Positions 9,474 through 18,949 of a stretch of DNA of 52,335 nt are shown here, piece after piece. How positions within the stretch are numbered: position 1 is the stretch's first letter; every line of letters starts with the position of its first letter. Both the position numbers and the translations under genes were made by a program. The notes under the pieces are model-generated. The model searched no databases and had not been told where the DNA came from. It worked only from the letters and a program-made list of their open reading frames with translations. This DNA is from Clostridiales bacterium (GTDB taxonomy: Bacteria > Bacillota > Clostridia > Christensenellales > Borkfalkiaceae), in NCBI GenBank assembly GCA_022508285.1, contig JAFLVN010000009.1, forward strand, positions 1-52,335. The letters run 5' to 3'.

Positions 9474-9502
9474 ATTATATAGTAAAAAGCGTAAGCCGTC
9501 AA
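9474..9502 (-). promoter_or_regulatory. SigA-type promoter of secDF
   Basis: Minus strand: -35 TTGACG (9497-9502), 17-base spacer, -10 TATAAT (9474-9479). It lies about 47 bases upstream of the secD ATG and just past the scfB stop, so export genes and the SCIFF genes are separate units unless scfB reads through. Confidence 0.85.
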
Positions 9503-9518
9503 TAAATTTTAGGCTTTA

Positions 9519-10847
9519 TTAAATATTTTTACTGCCTTTTTTATGTGCAAGCGCATGCATTCCGCATTCTATGCGCTTTTTCATCATTGCGCAGGTAATT
9601 TTGTAGGGCGAGTTTATATCGCCCTCGTAGCGGTAGTTGTTTGCCGCACACCCGCCGCTGCATATAAATTTAGCAAAGCAATCCTCGCAGCCCTTGCGGG
9701 TAAACAGGCAAGAGTTTGCAAATTTGGAGCGGATTTCGCCGTTGAGCTTGCCCTCGTAAACGTTGCCCATCAAAAAATCCTTATCTCCCGCAAACTGATG
9801 GCAGGGATAAATATCGCCGTTCGGAACGACTGAGAAATATTCGTTGCCCGCACCGCAGGCGGAGACCTTCTTCTGAAGGCATACCCCTCCCTCCAAATCG
9901 ACGTTGAAGTGGAAGAAGTTGAAGCCCTCCCCCTTATCGTGCTTTTCGAGATACTGCGCAAGCAGATTTTCGTACTCGCTTTCTATTTCGGGAATATGGT
10001 CTTCCCTTATTTCGAGGTCGGGAATATCGGTTACAACGGGCTCCATCGAAATACTGTCGAAACCGCTTTCGGCAAGAAAAATTACGTCCTTTGCAAAATC
10101 GAGATTTTTTGACGTGAACGTGCCGCGAACGTAGTACGACTTGTCCCCACGGCTTTTAACGAATTTTTTGATTTTGTCTATCACGAGGTCGAAGCTGCCC
10201 TTGCCGTTGACGGTTTTGCGGATAGCGTCGTGAACCTCGGGTCTGCCGTCCAAGCTTAAAACGACGTTTTCCATTTCCCGATTGAAAAAGTCTATTGCGT
10301 CGTCATCGAGCAAAAGGGCGTTGGTCGTGGTTGTAAACAGGAATTTTTTGCCGGCCTTTTCCGCCTTTTTTCTTGCGTACGCCACTACGTTTTTGATAGT
10401 TTGCAGGCACATTAAAGGCTCGCCGCCGAAAAAGTCAACCTCTAAAACCTTTCTTTTGCCGCTATTTTCAATGAGGAAATCTATAGCTCTTTTTGCCGTT
10501 TCCTCGCTCATAAACTCCCGCACGGAGTGGTATGCGCCCTCGTCGGCAAAACAGTAGCGGCAGCGCAAATTGCAGTCGTGGCAGATATGCAGGCATAGCG
10601 CCTTAACCTCGGTTGACTTTAAAGGATAGGTTTTTACCCCTTCGGCAAGAAAAAGCCCTTCATCAAAAAGGGCTTTGAGGTCGGATTCTATCTCATTTAT
10701 CTTTTCTTCGGAAAACGCAGATAAATCGCCTTGTCCTTCGTATTTTGCCGCAACGTAGTTTTTAGTTATTTCGTCGCACTCGTGCAGACTGCCGCTGCCC
10801 GAGTCGTAGATGTAGTTTTTACCCTGACAGGAAAATGCGTGTACCAT
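9519..10847 (-). CDS. scfB: SCIFF peptide maturase, radical SAM/SPASM thioether enzyme
   Basis: Radical SAM enzyme that installs thioether crosslinks from cysteines in the SCIFF (ScfA) precursor, making a ranthipeptide. The 442-residue protein has an N-terminal precursor-recognition-like region, the 4Fe-4S motif C92-x3-C96-x2-C99, FFGGEPL near 140, and a cysteine-rich SPASM region towards the C-terminus (CGAGNEYFSVVPNGDIYPC, then CEDCFAKFICSGGC) that would hold auxiliary clusters. It lies 47 bases downstream of the precursor gene scfA, the conserved clostridial arrangement. The biological role of mature SCIFF is not settled in the literature I know. Confidence 0.93.
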   Translation of the reverse strand: MVHAFSCQGKNYIYDSGSGSLHECDEITKNYVAAKYEGQGDLSAFSEEKINEIESDLKALFDEGLFLAEGVKTYPLKSTEVKALCLHICHDCNLRCRYCFADEGAYHSVREFMSEETAKRAIDFLIENSGKRKVLEVDFFGGEPLMCLQTIKNVVAYARKKAEKAGKKFLFTTTTNALLLDDDAIDFFNREMENVVLSLDGRPEVHDAIRKTVNGKGSFDLVIDKIKKFVKSRGDKSYYVRGTFTSKNLDFAKDVIFLAESGFDSISMEPVVTDIPDLEIREDHIPEIESEYENLLAQYLEKHDKGEGFNFFHFNVDLEGGVCLQKKVSACGAGNEYFSVVPNGDIYPCHQFAGDKDFLMGNVYEGKLNGEIRSKFANSCLFTRKGCEDCFAKFICSGGCAANNYRYEGDINSPYKITCAMMKKRIECGMHALAHKKGSKNI

Positions 10848-10859
10848 AGAAAATTTAAA

Positions 10860-10879
10860 GAGCAGAGAATTTTCTGCTC
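10860..10879 (-). terminator. Intercistronic hairpin between scfA and scfB
   Basis: Seven base pairs (GAGCAGA / TCTGCTC) lie 15 bases after the scfA stop, with a weak T-rich tail on the minus strand. It fits a leaky terminator or a 3'-protecting hairpin that keeps the peptide message more abundant than the enzyme message, a common arrangement for RiPP precursors. Confidence 0.6.
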
Positions 10880-10894
10880 CTTTAAAAAATTTTA

Positions 10895-11050
10895 TTACTT
10901 AACTTTTTCGGGGTTCTGTTCTCTTGTGATTCTTTCACAGCTTTGATTGCCTACCGTGCAGCTCGTTTTGCAAGCCGACTGGCAAGTGCTTCTGCATTCG
11001 CCGCATCCGGTAACTTTTTTAACCGAGGGTTTAGCAACTGTTTTTATCAT
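10895..11050 (-). CDS. scfA: SCIFF ranthipeptide precursor
   Basis: A 51-residue peptide, too short for most gene finders. It has six cysteines at 16, 19, 23, 27, 31 and 38, matching the 'six cysteines in forty-five residues' signature; the core reads CQSACKTSCTVGNQSC. The leader has the MIKTVAKPSVKK start, and a short charged tail follows the last cysteine. An AAGGAG ribosome site (11060-11065) and a SigA promoter just upstream support the start. ScfB directly downstream would form thioether bridges between the cysteines and acceptor residues. In the family the acceptors are often Thr, and Thr or Ser lies between several of these cysteines. Confidence 0.95.
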   Translation of the reverse strand: MIKTVAKPSVKKVTGCGECRSTCQSACKTSCTVGNQSCERITREQNPEKVK

Positions 11051-11088
11051 TTTGAAACTCTCCTTAAATGCAATATGTAGTTTTATAT

Positions 11089-11117
11089 ATTATAAAATAT
11101 GTACACCAAAAAATCAA
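11089..11117 (-). promoter_or_regulatory. SigA-type promoter of scfA-scfB
   Basis: Minus strand: -35 TTGATT (11112-11117), 17-base spacer, -10 TATAAT (11089-11094), about 39 bases upstream of the scfA ATG. It sits between the DUF3792 gene and scfA. Confidence 0.8.
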
Positions 11118-11138
11118 GCGATTTTACGTTTCTTTTAA

Positions 11139-11507
11139 TTATGTTTTTCTTTTAATGTTGACGGCAATTACCCCTGTAATTCCGCCCGCAACAATACCTA
11201 TAAGCAGCTCTATGGCAAACTTCCAGTCGCACGAGAGCGTTCCTGCGATAAGTCCGAACAGCAAAAACGTGAGCACGACGGAGAGCACTCCGTGGATTAA
11301 TCCCTTAATAAGCCCCTTATCGCCCCTGATAAAGAGAAGTCCGCCACCGACGATTGCGATAATTTTGAATACCTGATTTACCGGTCTGATTGCCGAAGTC
11401 GAAATAGAAAAGAGCTGAATTAAAACGGTGAATACGAGCACGAACGCAAGCGAAATGAGTATTGCGCCGAGCACCGCCTTTGCAACCTGAAAAATGTGTG
11501 TGCGCAT
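11139..11507 (-). CDS. TIGR04086/DUF3792 family membrane protein
   Basis: A 122-residue integral membrane protein with four predicted hydrophobic segments (about 10-35, 42-60, 65-88 and 95-117) separated by short loops; a single basic loop carries RGDKG. It matches the TIGR04086 (DUF3792, YrzE-like) family, which recurs beside yajC and scfA in Clostridia. Function is unknown. The gene-neighbourhood link to SCIFF and to the Sec accessory YajC is the only clue. Its GGAGG ribosome site lies in the 3' arm of a strong hairpin, so translation may be limited or coupled to upstream events. Confidence 0.82.
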   Translation of the reverse strand: MRTHIFQVAKAVLGAILISLAFVLVFTVLIQLFSISTSAIRPVNQVFKIIAIVGGGLLFIRGDKGLIKGLIHGVLSVVLTFLLFGLIAGTLSCDWKFAIELLIGIVAGGITGVIAVNIKRKT

Positions 11508-11514
11508 AAATTAA

Positions 11515-11542
11515 AACCTCCGCTATACTATATGCGGAGGTT
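11515..11542 (-). promoter_or_regulatory. Hairpin enclosing the ribosome site of the DUF3792 gene
   Basis: AACCTCCGC (plus strand 11515-11523) pairs with GCGGAGGTT (11534-11542). On the minus-strand transcript the GGAGG in the 3' arm is the only ribosome site for the gene starting at 11507. With TTTTAATTT following, it also resembles a terminator for yajC. The two roles compete. Confidence 0.65.
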
Positions 11543-11552
11543 TTTGCGATTA

Positions 11553-11978
11553 TTATTCTTTTGTTTCGGTTGCTTCCTTTTCGGTTGCGCTCTCTTCTGC
11601 AACAGGAGCTTCAGCCGCTTCCTTTTCTGCGGGAGTATTTTCCGTTGATTCTGCTTCGGGAGCGGTCTCTTCCGCAGGCTTTTTAGCTTCAACAACGGCA
11701 TCCGTCTGATAGATTGCCTGCTTATCGAACTTTATATAGCACTTGCCGGTAGCCTCTGAACCTGTTTCGAGAATAAAGGTGTTTTCCTCTTTATCCACTT
11801 CAACTACGATTCCGCAGATACCGCCGATTGTTTTAACCTTATTTCCGGGACCTACCGCATTGATGAGGTCCTGCGCTTCCTGCTCCTGCTTTTTGCGCTT
11901 TTTGCCGCTGAAAACCATCCATACAATAAATAAAACTATTATTGCACCTAAAATAATCCACATTACGTAGCCGGGCAT
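11553..11978 (-). CDS. yajC: Preprotein translocase subunit YajC
   Basis: Small Sec accessory protein associated with SecDF. The 141-residue product has one membrane segment (about 5-24), a basic stretch (KKRKKQEQEAQ), the conserved core VGPGNKVKTIGGICGIVVEVD (near 43-63), and an unusually long Ala/Glu-rich acidic tail from about 100 to the end. Other YajC proteins are usually about 90-110 residues, so the tail is lineage-specific. GGAG lies ahead of the ATG. It has its own promoter and is not joined to secDF, which lies 2 kb away. Confidence 0.93.
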   Translation of the reverse strand: MPGYVMWIILGAIIVLFIVWMVFSGKKRKKQEQEAQDLINAVGPGNKVKTIGGICGIVVEVDKEENTFILETGSEATGKCYIKFDKQAIYQTDAVVEAKKPAEETAPEAESTENTPAEKEAAEAPVAEESATEKEATETKE

Positions 11979-12010
11979 AAATTTAAATCTCCGTTTTTCA
12001 TTTTTTTATT

Positions 12011-12039
12011 ACTATAATATTTTTTTTAAAATTTGGCAA
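12011..12039 (-). promoter_or_regulatory. SigA-type promoter of yajC
   Basis: Minus strand: -35 TTGCCA (12034-12039), 17-base A/T spacer, -10 TATAGT (12011-12016). It lies in the 101-base gap after tgt and separates yajC from the ruv-queA-tgt operon. Confidence 0.7.
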
Positions 12040-12079
12040 GCGTTTTTTAATGGTTGTCCCTTTTTGCACCAAATTTTCA

Positions 12080-14219
<2,140 letters not shown>

Positions 14220-14265
14220 ATTGTTGATATTGTTTAGAGTATGTTGAAATAATTATTTGCTTGTT

Positions 14266-14400
14266 GTATGCAACTGCGGAGATACAAGCAAGACAAGGCG
14301 TGCGAGTATTTTTTGAAGGAGCGTACACAAAAGTACGTGACTGAAAAAAAACGGAGCACAACACAGTATTGCGAAGTATATACGCAGTTGGCGGCAGCTT
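14266..14400. repeat. Intergenic structured repeat, copy A
   Basis: Lies between ruvB and queA. CAACTGCG (14271-14278) and CGCAGTTG (14383-14390) form terminal inverted repeats. The interior has ACAAGCAAGACAAGGCG, a central hairpin GCGTAC / GTACGT (14321-14326 with 14333-14338) and TTGCGAAGTATATACGC. It aligns, in the same orientation, with copies B (16083-16203) and C (35914-36088). In copy A the central hairpin arms differ from those in B and C but still pair. The inner edge touches the ruvB stop codon. Confidence 0.8.
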
Positions 14401-15469
14401 AATTTTTAAAGTCTTTATCGAATATTGAAACTTGTTCTCTTTGCTTTTCTGTCATCTTATAGCCGAGGTGCTCGTATCCGCCACGGAGTATCATTCTGCC
14501 TCGGGGAGTGCGGGCTATAAAGCCGAGCTGAAGTAAGTACGGCTCGTACATATCCTCTATTGTCCCTGCGTCCTCGTTTATGGTTGCGGCAAGCGTTTCC
14601 AAACCGACGGGGCGACCGTCGAATTTTTCTATCATTGCACGGAGAAGCGCTCTGTCAACCTCGTCTAAACCGAGCTCGTCCACTTCCATTCTCTTTAAGG
14701 CAAACTTTGCGTCGTCCACCGTCACGGTCGCATTGCCCTTGACTGTGGAGAAGTCGCGCACACGCTTTAAAAGACGGTTGGCAATTCGGGGAGTTCCACG
14801 GCTGCGGCGTGAAATTTCTGACGCCGCTTTGTCGTCGATATCTATGCCTAGAGTGCGTGCCGAGCGGACGACAATTTCCTTTAATTCCTCGGGGGAATAC
14901 ATTTCGAGGCGGCAGGTTATGCCGAAACGGTCGCGCAGGGGGTTAGACATCATGCCGGCTCTGGTGGTTGCACCGATTAAAGTAAACTTTTTGAGCGTGA
15001 AGCGGATATTTCTTGCGCTCGGCCCTTTGCCGACTATTATGTCGAGGGCATAGTCCTCCATTGCGGAATATAAAATCTCCTCCACGCTGTGGTTGAGGCG
15101 GTGGATTTCGTCAATGAACAGCACGTCGCCTTCGTTTAAGTTGGTGAGAATTGCCGCAAGGTCGCCGCTGCGCTCTATGGCGGGTGCGCTGGTGAGCTTC
15201 AATTGACCGCCCATTTCGTTTGCGATTATGTGAGCAAGCGTGGTTTTACCAAGACCCGGAGCGCCGTACAAAAGGACGTGCTCCAAAGCTTCGCCGCGCT
15301 TCTTTGCTGCGTCCATATATACCTGCAAATTTTCCTTGACCTTGCTCTGACCGACGTACGCTTCGAGCGTTTTGGGGCGGAGTACGTTTTCTTCGTAATC
15401 GTACTCGCCCTTGGTGCTCTGCACTAAGCGTTCTTCGCCGCCGAATTCTTCGTCATCTTCGAAAAACAT
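14399..15469 (-). CDS. ruvB: Holliday junction branch migration ATPase RuvB
   Basis: Hexameric AAA+ motor that drives branch migration of Holliday junctions with RuvA. The 356-residue protein has Walker [10 protein letters not shown] (about 69-77), Walker B FIDEIH, the arginine-finger region of the [11 protein letters not shown] block, and a C-terminal winged helix containing [16 protein letters not shown]. It has an acidic N-terminal extension before the conserved [12 protein letters not shown]. It starts three bases after ruvA with an AAGGAA ribosome site. The stop codon abuts repeat copy A. Confidence 0.98.
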   Translation of the reverse strand: MFFEDDEEFGGEERLVQSTKGEYDYEENVLRPKTLEAYVGQSKVKENLQVYMDAAKKRGEALEHVLLYGAPGLGKTTLAHIIANEMGGQLKLTSAPAIERSGDLAAILTNLNEGDVLFIDEIHRLNHSVEEILYSAMEDYALDIIVGKGPSARNIRFTLKKFTLIGATTRAGMMSNPLRDRFGITCRLEMYSPEELKEIVVRSARTLGIDIDDKAASEISRRSRGTPRIANRLLKRVRDFSTVKGNATVTVDDAKFALKRMEVDELGLDEVDRALLRAMIEKFDGRPVGLETLAATINEDAGTIEDMYEPYLLQLGFIARTPRGRMILRGGYEHLGYKMTEKQREQVSIFDKDFKN

Positions 15470-15472
15470 AAA

Positions 15473-16066
15473 TTACATTCCTTTGAGCGCAACCATGATT
15501 ATATCCTCAACAGATGTTGCGCCGCTTTCCTTTGCACGGGCTATTGCCTTTGCGCTCTCCTGCCGAGTGAAACCGAGAGTCATTAATGCGACAACCGCAT
15601 CCTCGTCACCCACAGAAATTGGAGTTACCGTAACAGCCTTTGCGCCGCCCTCGGCGGTGGCTATCACCTGCACCTTTTCTCTGAGCTCCAAAATTATGCG
15701 TTCAGCCGTCTTTTTGCCCAAGCCCTTGACAGCCGAAAGCCTCTTCACGTCGTTAGTTGCGATTGCTGCGGCGATATCGCTGGCACGCATACCCGAAAGT
15801 ACGGCTATGCCCATTTTTGGACCTACGCCGGAGACGGAAATAAGTTTTAAGAACATCTCCTTTTCTTCGGTTGCGGCAAAGCCGTAGAGCGACATGCCGT
15901 CCTCACGAACCTGCATATACGTGTAGAGTTCGCCCTCCGTTTTGCCGGCGAGTTTATCGTATGCGGCGGCGGAAATGAGCATTTCGAAGCCTATGCCCGA
16001 CGATGTCACAATGAGAGCCGTGTCGGGGGTGAGCGATTTTATTTGTCCTTTAATATATCCTATCAT
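15473..16066 (-). CDS. ruvA: Holliday junction DNA-binding protein RuvA
   Basis: Tetramer that binds the four-way junction and loads RuvB. From the ATG at 16066 it is 197 residues, the normal length, beginning with the family's MIGYIKGQI. It has the OB-fold domain, two helix-hairpin-helix segments (LISVSGVGPKMG and LSAVKGLGKKTAERI) and a RuvB-binding domain III at the C-terminus. The frame stays open upstream to 16162, but those extra residues are encoded by repeat copy B and do not resemble RuvA. No ribosome site stands out before 16066. Confidence 0.96.
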   Translation of the reverse strand: MIGYIKGQIKSLTPDTALIVTSSGIGFEMLISAAAYDKLAGKTEGELYTYMQVREDGMSLYGFAATEEKEMFLKLISVSGVGPKMGIAVLSGMRASDIAAAIATNDVKRLSAVKGLGKKTAERIILELREKVQVIATAEGGAKAVTVTPISVGDEDAVVALMTLGFTRQESAKAIARAKESGATSVEDIIMVALKGM

Positions 16067-16082
16067 ACTTTTAACCATCTTA

Positions 16083-16203
16083 AAATGCAGAGATACGAGC
16101 AAGACAAGGCGCGTGAGCATTGCTGAGGGGAGTTTACCGAATCGTAAATAACCCGAAGGCAAGCGGAACGCAACGCCGAATTGCGAAGTATATATGCGTT
16201 TTA
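16083..16203. repeat. Intergenic structured repeat, copy B
   Basis: Fills nearly all of the 138-base gap between ruvC and ruvA. It shares with copy A the block around GAGCAAGACAAGGCG and TTGCGAAGTATATATGC, and with copy C the block GAGGGGAGTTTAC...CGTAAATAACCCGAAGG. The central hairpin is TTTAC (16133-16137) with GTAAA (16144-16148). The terminal arms are shorter than in A and C. Confidence 0.8.
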
Positions 16204-16204
16204 A

Positions 16205-16702
16205 TTACCTTATACCGTAAAGTTTGCCGAAGCGTGACGTGTGAGCATGGCAGAGCGCAACTGCGAGTGCGTCCGCTGCATCGTCGGGGCGGGGGATTTT
16301 CTGCAAATGCAGAAGTGAAGTCACAACGTGCTGCATCTGAATTTTATCTGCTTTGCCGTAGCCCGTGAGCGACTGTTTTATCTGGTTGGGGGTGTATTCA
16401 AACAGCCTGCCGCAGTACTTTATACAAGTCAACAGCATAACTCCCCTTGCGTGGGCTACGGGTATGCCCGTTGTGATATTTTTGGAAAAGAACAGCTCCT
16501 CCACCGCAATCTCTTCGGGCTTGTACTTTGTTAAAATTTTATTTATGCCCTCCTCAAGCATCGCAAGGCGGACGGGCAGGCTCTCGTCTTTGGGCGTTAA
16601 AACCACGCCGTAGTCAACTGCTACGGTGTTGTCGTTTTTTTGCTTTTCGATAACTCCGTAGCCCATTGTGGCAAGCCCGGGGTCGAGTCCCAAAATAATC
16701 AT
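16205..16702 (-). CDS. ruvC: Holliday junction endonuclease RuvC
   Basis: Resolves Holliday junctions by paired nicks. The 165-residue protein shows the four acidic catalytic positions: D7 (LGLDPG), the Glu of AVEELFF near 68, and the two Asp of PDDAADALAVALCH near 140. It is the first gene of ruvC-ruvA-ruvB-queA-tgt. The message leader has a hairpin that ends at GGGG, a likely ribosome site 8-10 bases before the ATG. Confidence 0.97.
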   Translation of the reverse strand: MIILGLDPGLATMGYGVIEKQKNDNTVAVDYGVVLTPKDESLPVRLAMLEEGINKILTKYKPEEIAVEELFFSKNITTGIPVAHARGVMLLTCIKYCGRLFEYTPNQIKQSLTGYGKADKIQMQHVVTSLLHLQKIPRPDDAADALAVALCHAHTSRFGKLYGIR

Positions 16703-16712
16703 TGGCGCATCC

Positions 16713-16736
16713 CCGACAAAAAACTTGATTTGTCGG
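16713..16736 (-). promoter_or_regulatory. Leader hairpin next to the ruvC ribosome site
   Basis: CCGACAAA (16713-16720) pairs with TTTGTCGG (16729-16736). On the minus-strand transcript the hairpin ends directly before the GGGG that serves as ribosome site, so folding could modulate access. Read on the plus strand the same hairpin is followed by a T-rich stretch. Confidence 0.5.
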
Positions 16737-16756
16737 CTTAATTTTTTTATAATAAT

Positions 16757-16785
16757 ATTGTAAAATATTTTCAGTAATAAGTCAA
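16757..16785 (-). promoter_or_regulatory. SigA-type promoter of the ruvCAB-queA-tgt operon
   Basis: Minus strand: -35 TTGACT (16780-16785), 17-base spacer, -10 TACAAT (16757-16762). The predicted leader is about 50 bases. No LexA-type GAAC-N4-GTTC box was seen by eye, so SOS control is not supported. Confidence 0.82.
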
Positions 16786-16804
16786 CTTATTAGAGTTATA
16801 ATTA

Positions 16805-16839
16805 AGCCCCGCCCGAGGCGAAACGCCTCGGGCGGGGCT
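16805..16839 (-). terminator. Strong hairpin after sigF
   Basis: A perfect 16-base-pair, very GC-rich stem (AGCCCCGCCCGAGGCG and its complement, three-base loop), beginning 23 bases after the sigF stop. The following T tract is weak on both strands, so it may rely on stem strength or act as a message-end stabiliser. Confidence 0.7.
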
Positions 16840-16861
16840 ACACTTAATTTATACCGTAGCT

Positions 16862-17587
16862 TTATCCCGTTAAATCCTTGCGGAAGGTGCGCATTATGCG
16901 GTTTTCTATGCGGGAAACCTGCACTTGGGATACGCCGAGCATATTAGCCACTTCGCTCTGTGTCATGTCTCGGAAGTAGCGAAGTATTATCACTTTTTTG
17001 TCCCGCTCGGGCAGGTTGGAAATTGCCGTTTTCAGTTGGAGAGAGTCGATTATCTCTTCCTGATTGTCGAGGGCGGGGAGCTTGTCGAGTAGCTCCTGAC
17101 CCTTGTCGTCCTTGTAGTCGCCACGCTCGTAAATGGATACGGGCATGCGGGTTGAGCCCATTGTGAACACCACTTCGCTTTCTGGCATGTTAAATTCCTG
17201 AGAAATTATTTTTATAGACGGCTGTGCGCCGTGCTCTACCGAATAATCTTCGATGAATTTATTTATCTGTTTTGCCGCACTCTTTATGGCACGGGAAACC
17301 TTTATACTGCCGTCGTCACGCATAAAACGCTTGATTTCGCCGGCAATCATCGGCACGGCGTAGGTTGAAAAGCGAACGCCGAAAGACTCATCGAAGCCGT
17401 TAATCGCTTTTAACAGTCCGAGCCCCGCAAGCTGATATAAATCATCGTACTCCACTCCCTTATTAAGGTAGCGGCGGACGATTGATTTTATTAAGTTGTT
17501 ATTTTTAACTAAAAGGACTTCCTTTGCATTAGAGTCGCCCTCTTTTGCTCTGCGTATAAGGTCGTTCGTCTCCTCGACGTCAAGCAT
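16862..17587 (-). CDS. sigF: RNA polymerase sporulation sigma factor SigF
   Basis: Sigma factor that starts forespore-specific transcription. The 241-residue sigma-70 family protein has region 2 (LIKSIVRRYLNKGVEYDDLYQLAGLGLLKAI near 32-62, then FSTYAVPMIAGEIKRFMRDDG), region 3, and region 4 with a helix-turn-helix TQSEVANMLGVSQVQVSRIE near 210-230. SigG is close in sequence, but position behind spoIIAA-spoIIAB identifies SigF. It overlaps spoIIAB by eight bases, the usual coupling with its anti-sigma factor. Confidence 0.96.
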   Translation of the reverse strand: MLDVEETNDLIRRAKEGDSNAKEVLLVKNNNLIKSIVRRYLNKGVEYDDLYQLAGLGLLKAINGFDESFGVRFSTYAVPMIAGEIKRFMRDDGSIKVSRAIKSAAKQINKFIEDYSVEHGAQPSIKIISQEFNMPESEVVFTMGSTRMPVSIYERGDYKDDKGQELLDKLPALDNQEEIIDSLQLKTAISNLPERDKKVIILRYFRDMTQSEVANMLGVSQVQVSRIENRIMRTFRKDLTG

Positions 17588-18017
17588 TCTCCACTTCCGC
17601 TTTAAAACTTTTTGACATATAGACGACGGTGCCCTCTCCTTTGACCGATTCCACGTTGAATTCGTCCATGAAGGTCTGCATTATGGTGAAGCCCATGCCG
17701 CTGCGCTCGTCGGAAGGAAGCGACGTATAGAATGGTTGCACAGCCTTTTTGATATCGGCTATGCCCGCCCCCTGGTCGCTTACCTTTATATGTAATTTGT
17801 TATCCTCGATTTCGCACTCCACCGTCACCATTCCGCAGTTATCTTTATAGGCGTGTACCGTGCAGTTTGTAACCGCTTCGGACACGGCGGTTTTTACGTC
17901 CGAGATATCGGAAAGTGACGGATTGAGTTCAAGGCAAAAAGCGGCAACCGCATCTCTTGCGAACGCCTGATTGCGGGGATAGGAATAAAATTGAAGTTTT
18001 AAATAGTTTTTGCTCAT
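17580..18017 (-). CDS. spoIIAB: Anti-sigma F factor / serine kinase SpoIIAB
   Basis: Binds and holds SigF inactive before septation and phosphorylates SpoIIAA. The 145-residue GHKL-fold kinase has the N box EAVTNCTVHAY (near 47-57), G1 box DQGAGI and G2 box RSGMGFTIM. It lies between its partner genes, eight bases after spoIIAA and overlapping sigF by eight. Confidence 0.97.
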   Translation of the reverse strand: MSKNYLKLQFYSYPRNQAFARDAVAAFCLELNPSLSDISDVKTAVSEAVTNCTVHAYKDNCGMVTVECEIEDNKLHIKVSDQGAGIADIKKAVQPFYTSLPSDERSGMGFTIMQTFMDEFNVESVKGEGTVVYMSKSFKAEVENA

Positions 18018-18025
18018 ACTTACCT

Positions 18026-18337
18026 CTACTCTGCTTTGGGAATAAGTGAATATATACCGCTCAAATTTAGAATTTTGTCGGCGGCGAAGTTGGGTTTTTG
18101 AATGTACAGCGGCACGTTTATGCGGTTGGCTTTTTTGTATCTGCCGATTAAAAAGCCTATGCCCGTTGAATCCATGAAAGCCACTTCGGAAAGGTTAATT
18201 ATAATTTTTTTTGCAGCTACGTTTTCGTCAATCAATTTGTCGCAGTGGGTGCGTGCATCGCGAGAAGAGCACTCGTCCATTTCGCCCGATAAGTTGATAT
18301 ACAGCGTTCTGTCTTTAACATATCCTGAAACATGCAT
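18026..18337 (-). CDS. spoIIAA: Anti-anti-sigma factor SpoIIAA
   Basis: STAS-domain protein whose unphosphorylated form frees SigF from SpoIIAB. From the ATG at 18337 it is 103 residues, beginning MHVSGYVKDRTLYINLSGEMD, with the phosphorylatable serine at S57 in FMDSTGIGF. The frame is open upstream to 18487, but those residues are low-complexity and hydrophobic, and a GGAG ribosome site fixes the start at 18337. A SigH promoter is expected from the family; I could not find a convincing one, only a weak TATAGT near 18370. Confidence 0.95.
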   Translation of the reverse strand: MHVSGYVKDRTLYINLSGEMDECSSRDARTHCDKLIDENVAAKKIIINLSEVAFMDSTGIGFLIGRYKKANRINVPLYIQKPNFAADKILNLSGIYSLIPKAE

Positions 18338-18480
18338 ATGTCTGCTCCGTGGTTTTTTTAAAATATTACTATATGTTAGGTCGAAAATTATGTATAAGGA
18401 CGGCGATTGAAGCATAGTTTTGTCGTATTTTATTTTTGATTTTGTTTTTAAAAAAACTATGCAAATGATTAAAAAATTGC

Positions 18481-18512
18481 TTGACAAAAATTTATGGGTA
18501 TATTATTATAAT
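18481..18512 (+). promoter_or_regulatory. Promoter of the tRNA cluster
   Basis: -35 TTGACA (18481-18486) followed by TATTAT at 18504-18509 (17-base spacer), overlapping a perfect TATAAT at 18507-18512 (20-base spacer). It stands 32 bases before the first tRNA and would serve all five genes. It is divergent to spoIIAA. Confidence 0.75.
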
Positions 18513-18543
18513 TTAGCGTTGTGCGACAATGTACACCTGTTGA

Positions 18544-18617
18544 GGGACTTTAGCTCAGTTGGTTAGAGCGGTCGGCTCATAACCGATTGGTCCGCGGTTC
18601 GAGTCCGTGAAGTCCCA
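18544..18617 (+). tRNA. tRNA with CAU anticodon (elongator Met or Ile2)
   Basis: Complete cloverleaf: acceptor GGGACTT/AAGTCCC, D arm GCTC...GAGC, anticodon loop CTCATAA, T arm with TTCGAGT. Discriminator A and an encoded CCA follow (18618-18620). G1-C72 pairing excludes initiator tRNA. The anticodon CAU could be elongator Met, or Ile2 if modified to lysidine; the body resembles Ile2-type tRNAs of Gram-positives, so the identity is left open. Confidence 0.95.
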
Positions 18618-18628
18618 CCACATTACAT

Positions 18629-18702
18629 GGCCCGATAGCTCAGTTGGTTAGAGCGCCAGCCTGTCACGCTGGAGGTCGACGGTTCGAGCCCGTTTCGGGT
18701 CG
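18629..18702 (+). tRNA. tRNA-Asp (GUC)
   Basis: Acceptor GGCCCGA/TCGGGTC with one G-U pair; anticodon stem CCAGC/GCTGG around CTGTCAC, giving GTC. Discriminator G and encoded CCA (18703-18705). A queuosine target of the tgt/queA products. Confidence 0.97.
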
Positions 18703-18733
18703 CCAAACTTTTTAACGCCGAAAGGCGTACAAC

Positions 18734-18806
18734 GCCTTGGTAGCTCAGATGGTAGAGCGGTGGACTGAAAATCCATATGTCGGCGGTTCGATTCCACCCC
18801 AAGGCA
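18734..18806 (+). tRNA. tRNA-Phe (GAA)
   Basis: Acceptor GCCTTGG/CCAAGGC; anticodon loop CTGAAAA, giving GAA. Discriminator A and encoded CCA. Its ACCA end and GAA anticodon match the UGGU and UUC of the pheST T-box at 39.9 kb, so it is the expected sensor ligand. Confidence 0.97.
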
Positions 18807-18826
18807 CCACCCACGCGGGCGGACAC

Positions 18827-18899
18827 GCTGGTGTAGCTCAATTGGCAGAGCAGCTGATTTGTAATCAGCAGGTTGTGGGTTCGATTCCAATCACCAGCT
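18827..18899 (+). tRNA. tRNA-Thr (UGU)
   Basis: Acceptor GCTGGTG/CACCAGC; anticodon stem CTGAT/ATCAG around TTTGTAA, giving TGT. Discriminator T and encoded CCA (18900-18902). Confidence 0.97.
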
Positions 18900-18949
18900 C
18901 CACAAGTTACCTACCCCGCGGCACTTAAGCGGGGTAAAATTAATAAATC

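Noticed and set aside
16067-16162. N-terminal extension of RuvA
   Set aside because: The extra codons are encoded by repeat copy B, and the family start MIGYIKG lies at 16066.
16703-16800. SOS (LexA) control of the ruv operon
   Set aside because: No GAAC-N4-GTTC type box was found near the promoter.
18338-18487. N-terminal extension of SpoIIAA
   Set aside because: Low-complexity hydrophobic residues unlike the STAS family; GGAG marks the start at 18337.
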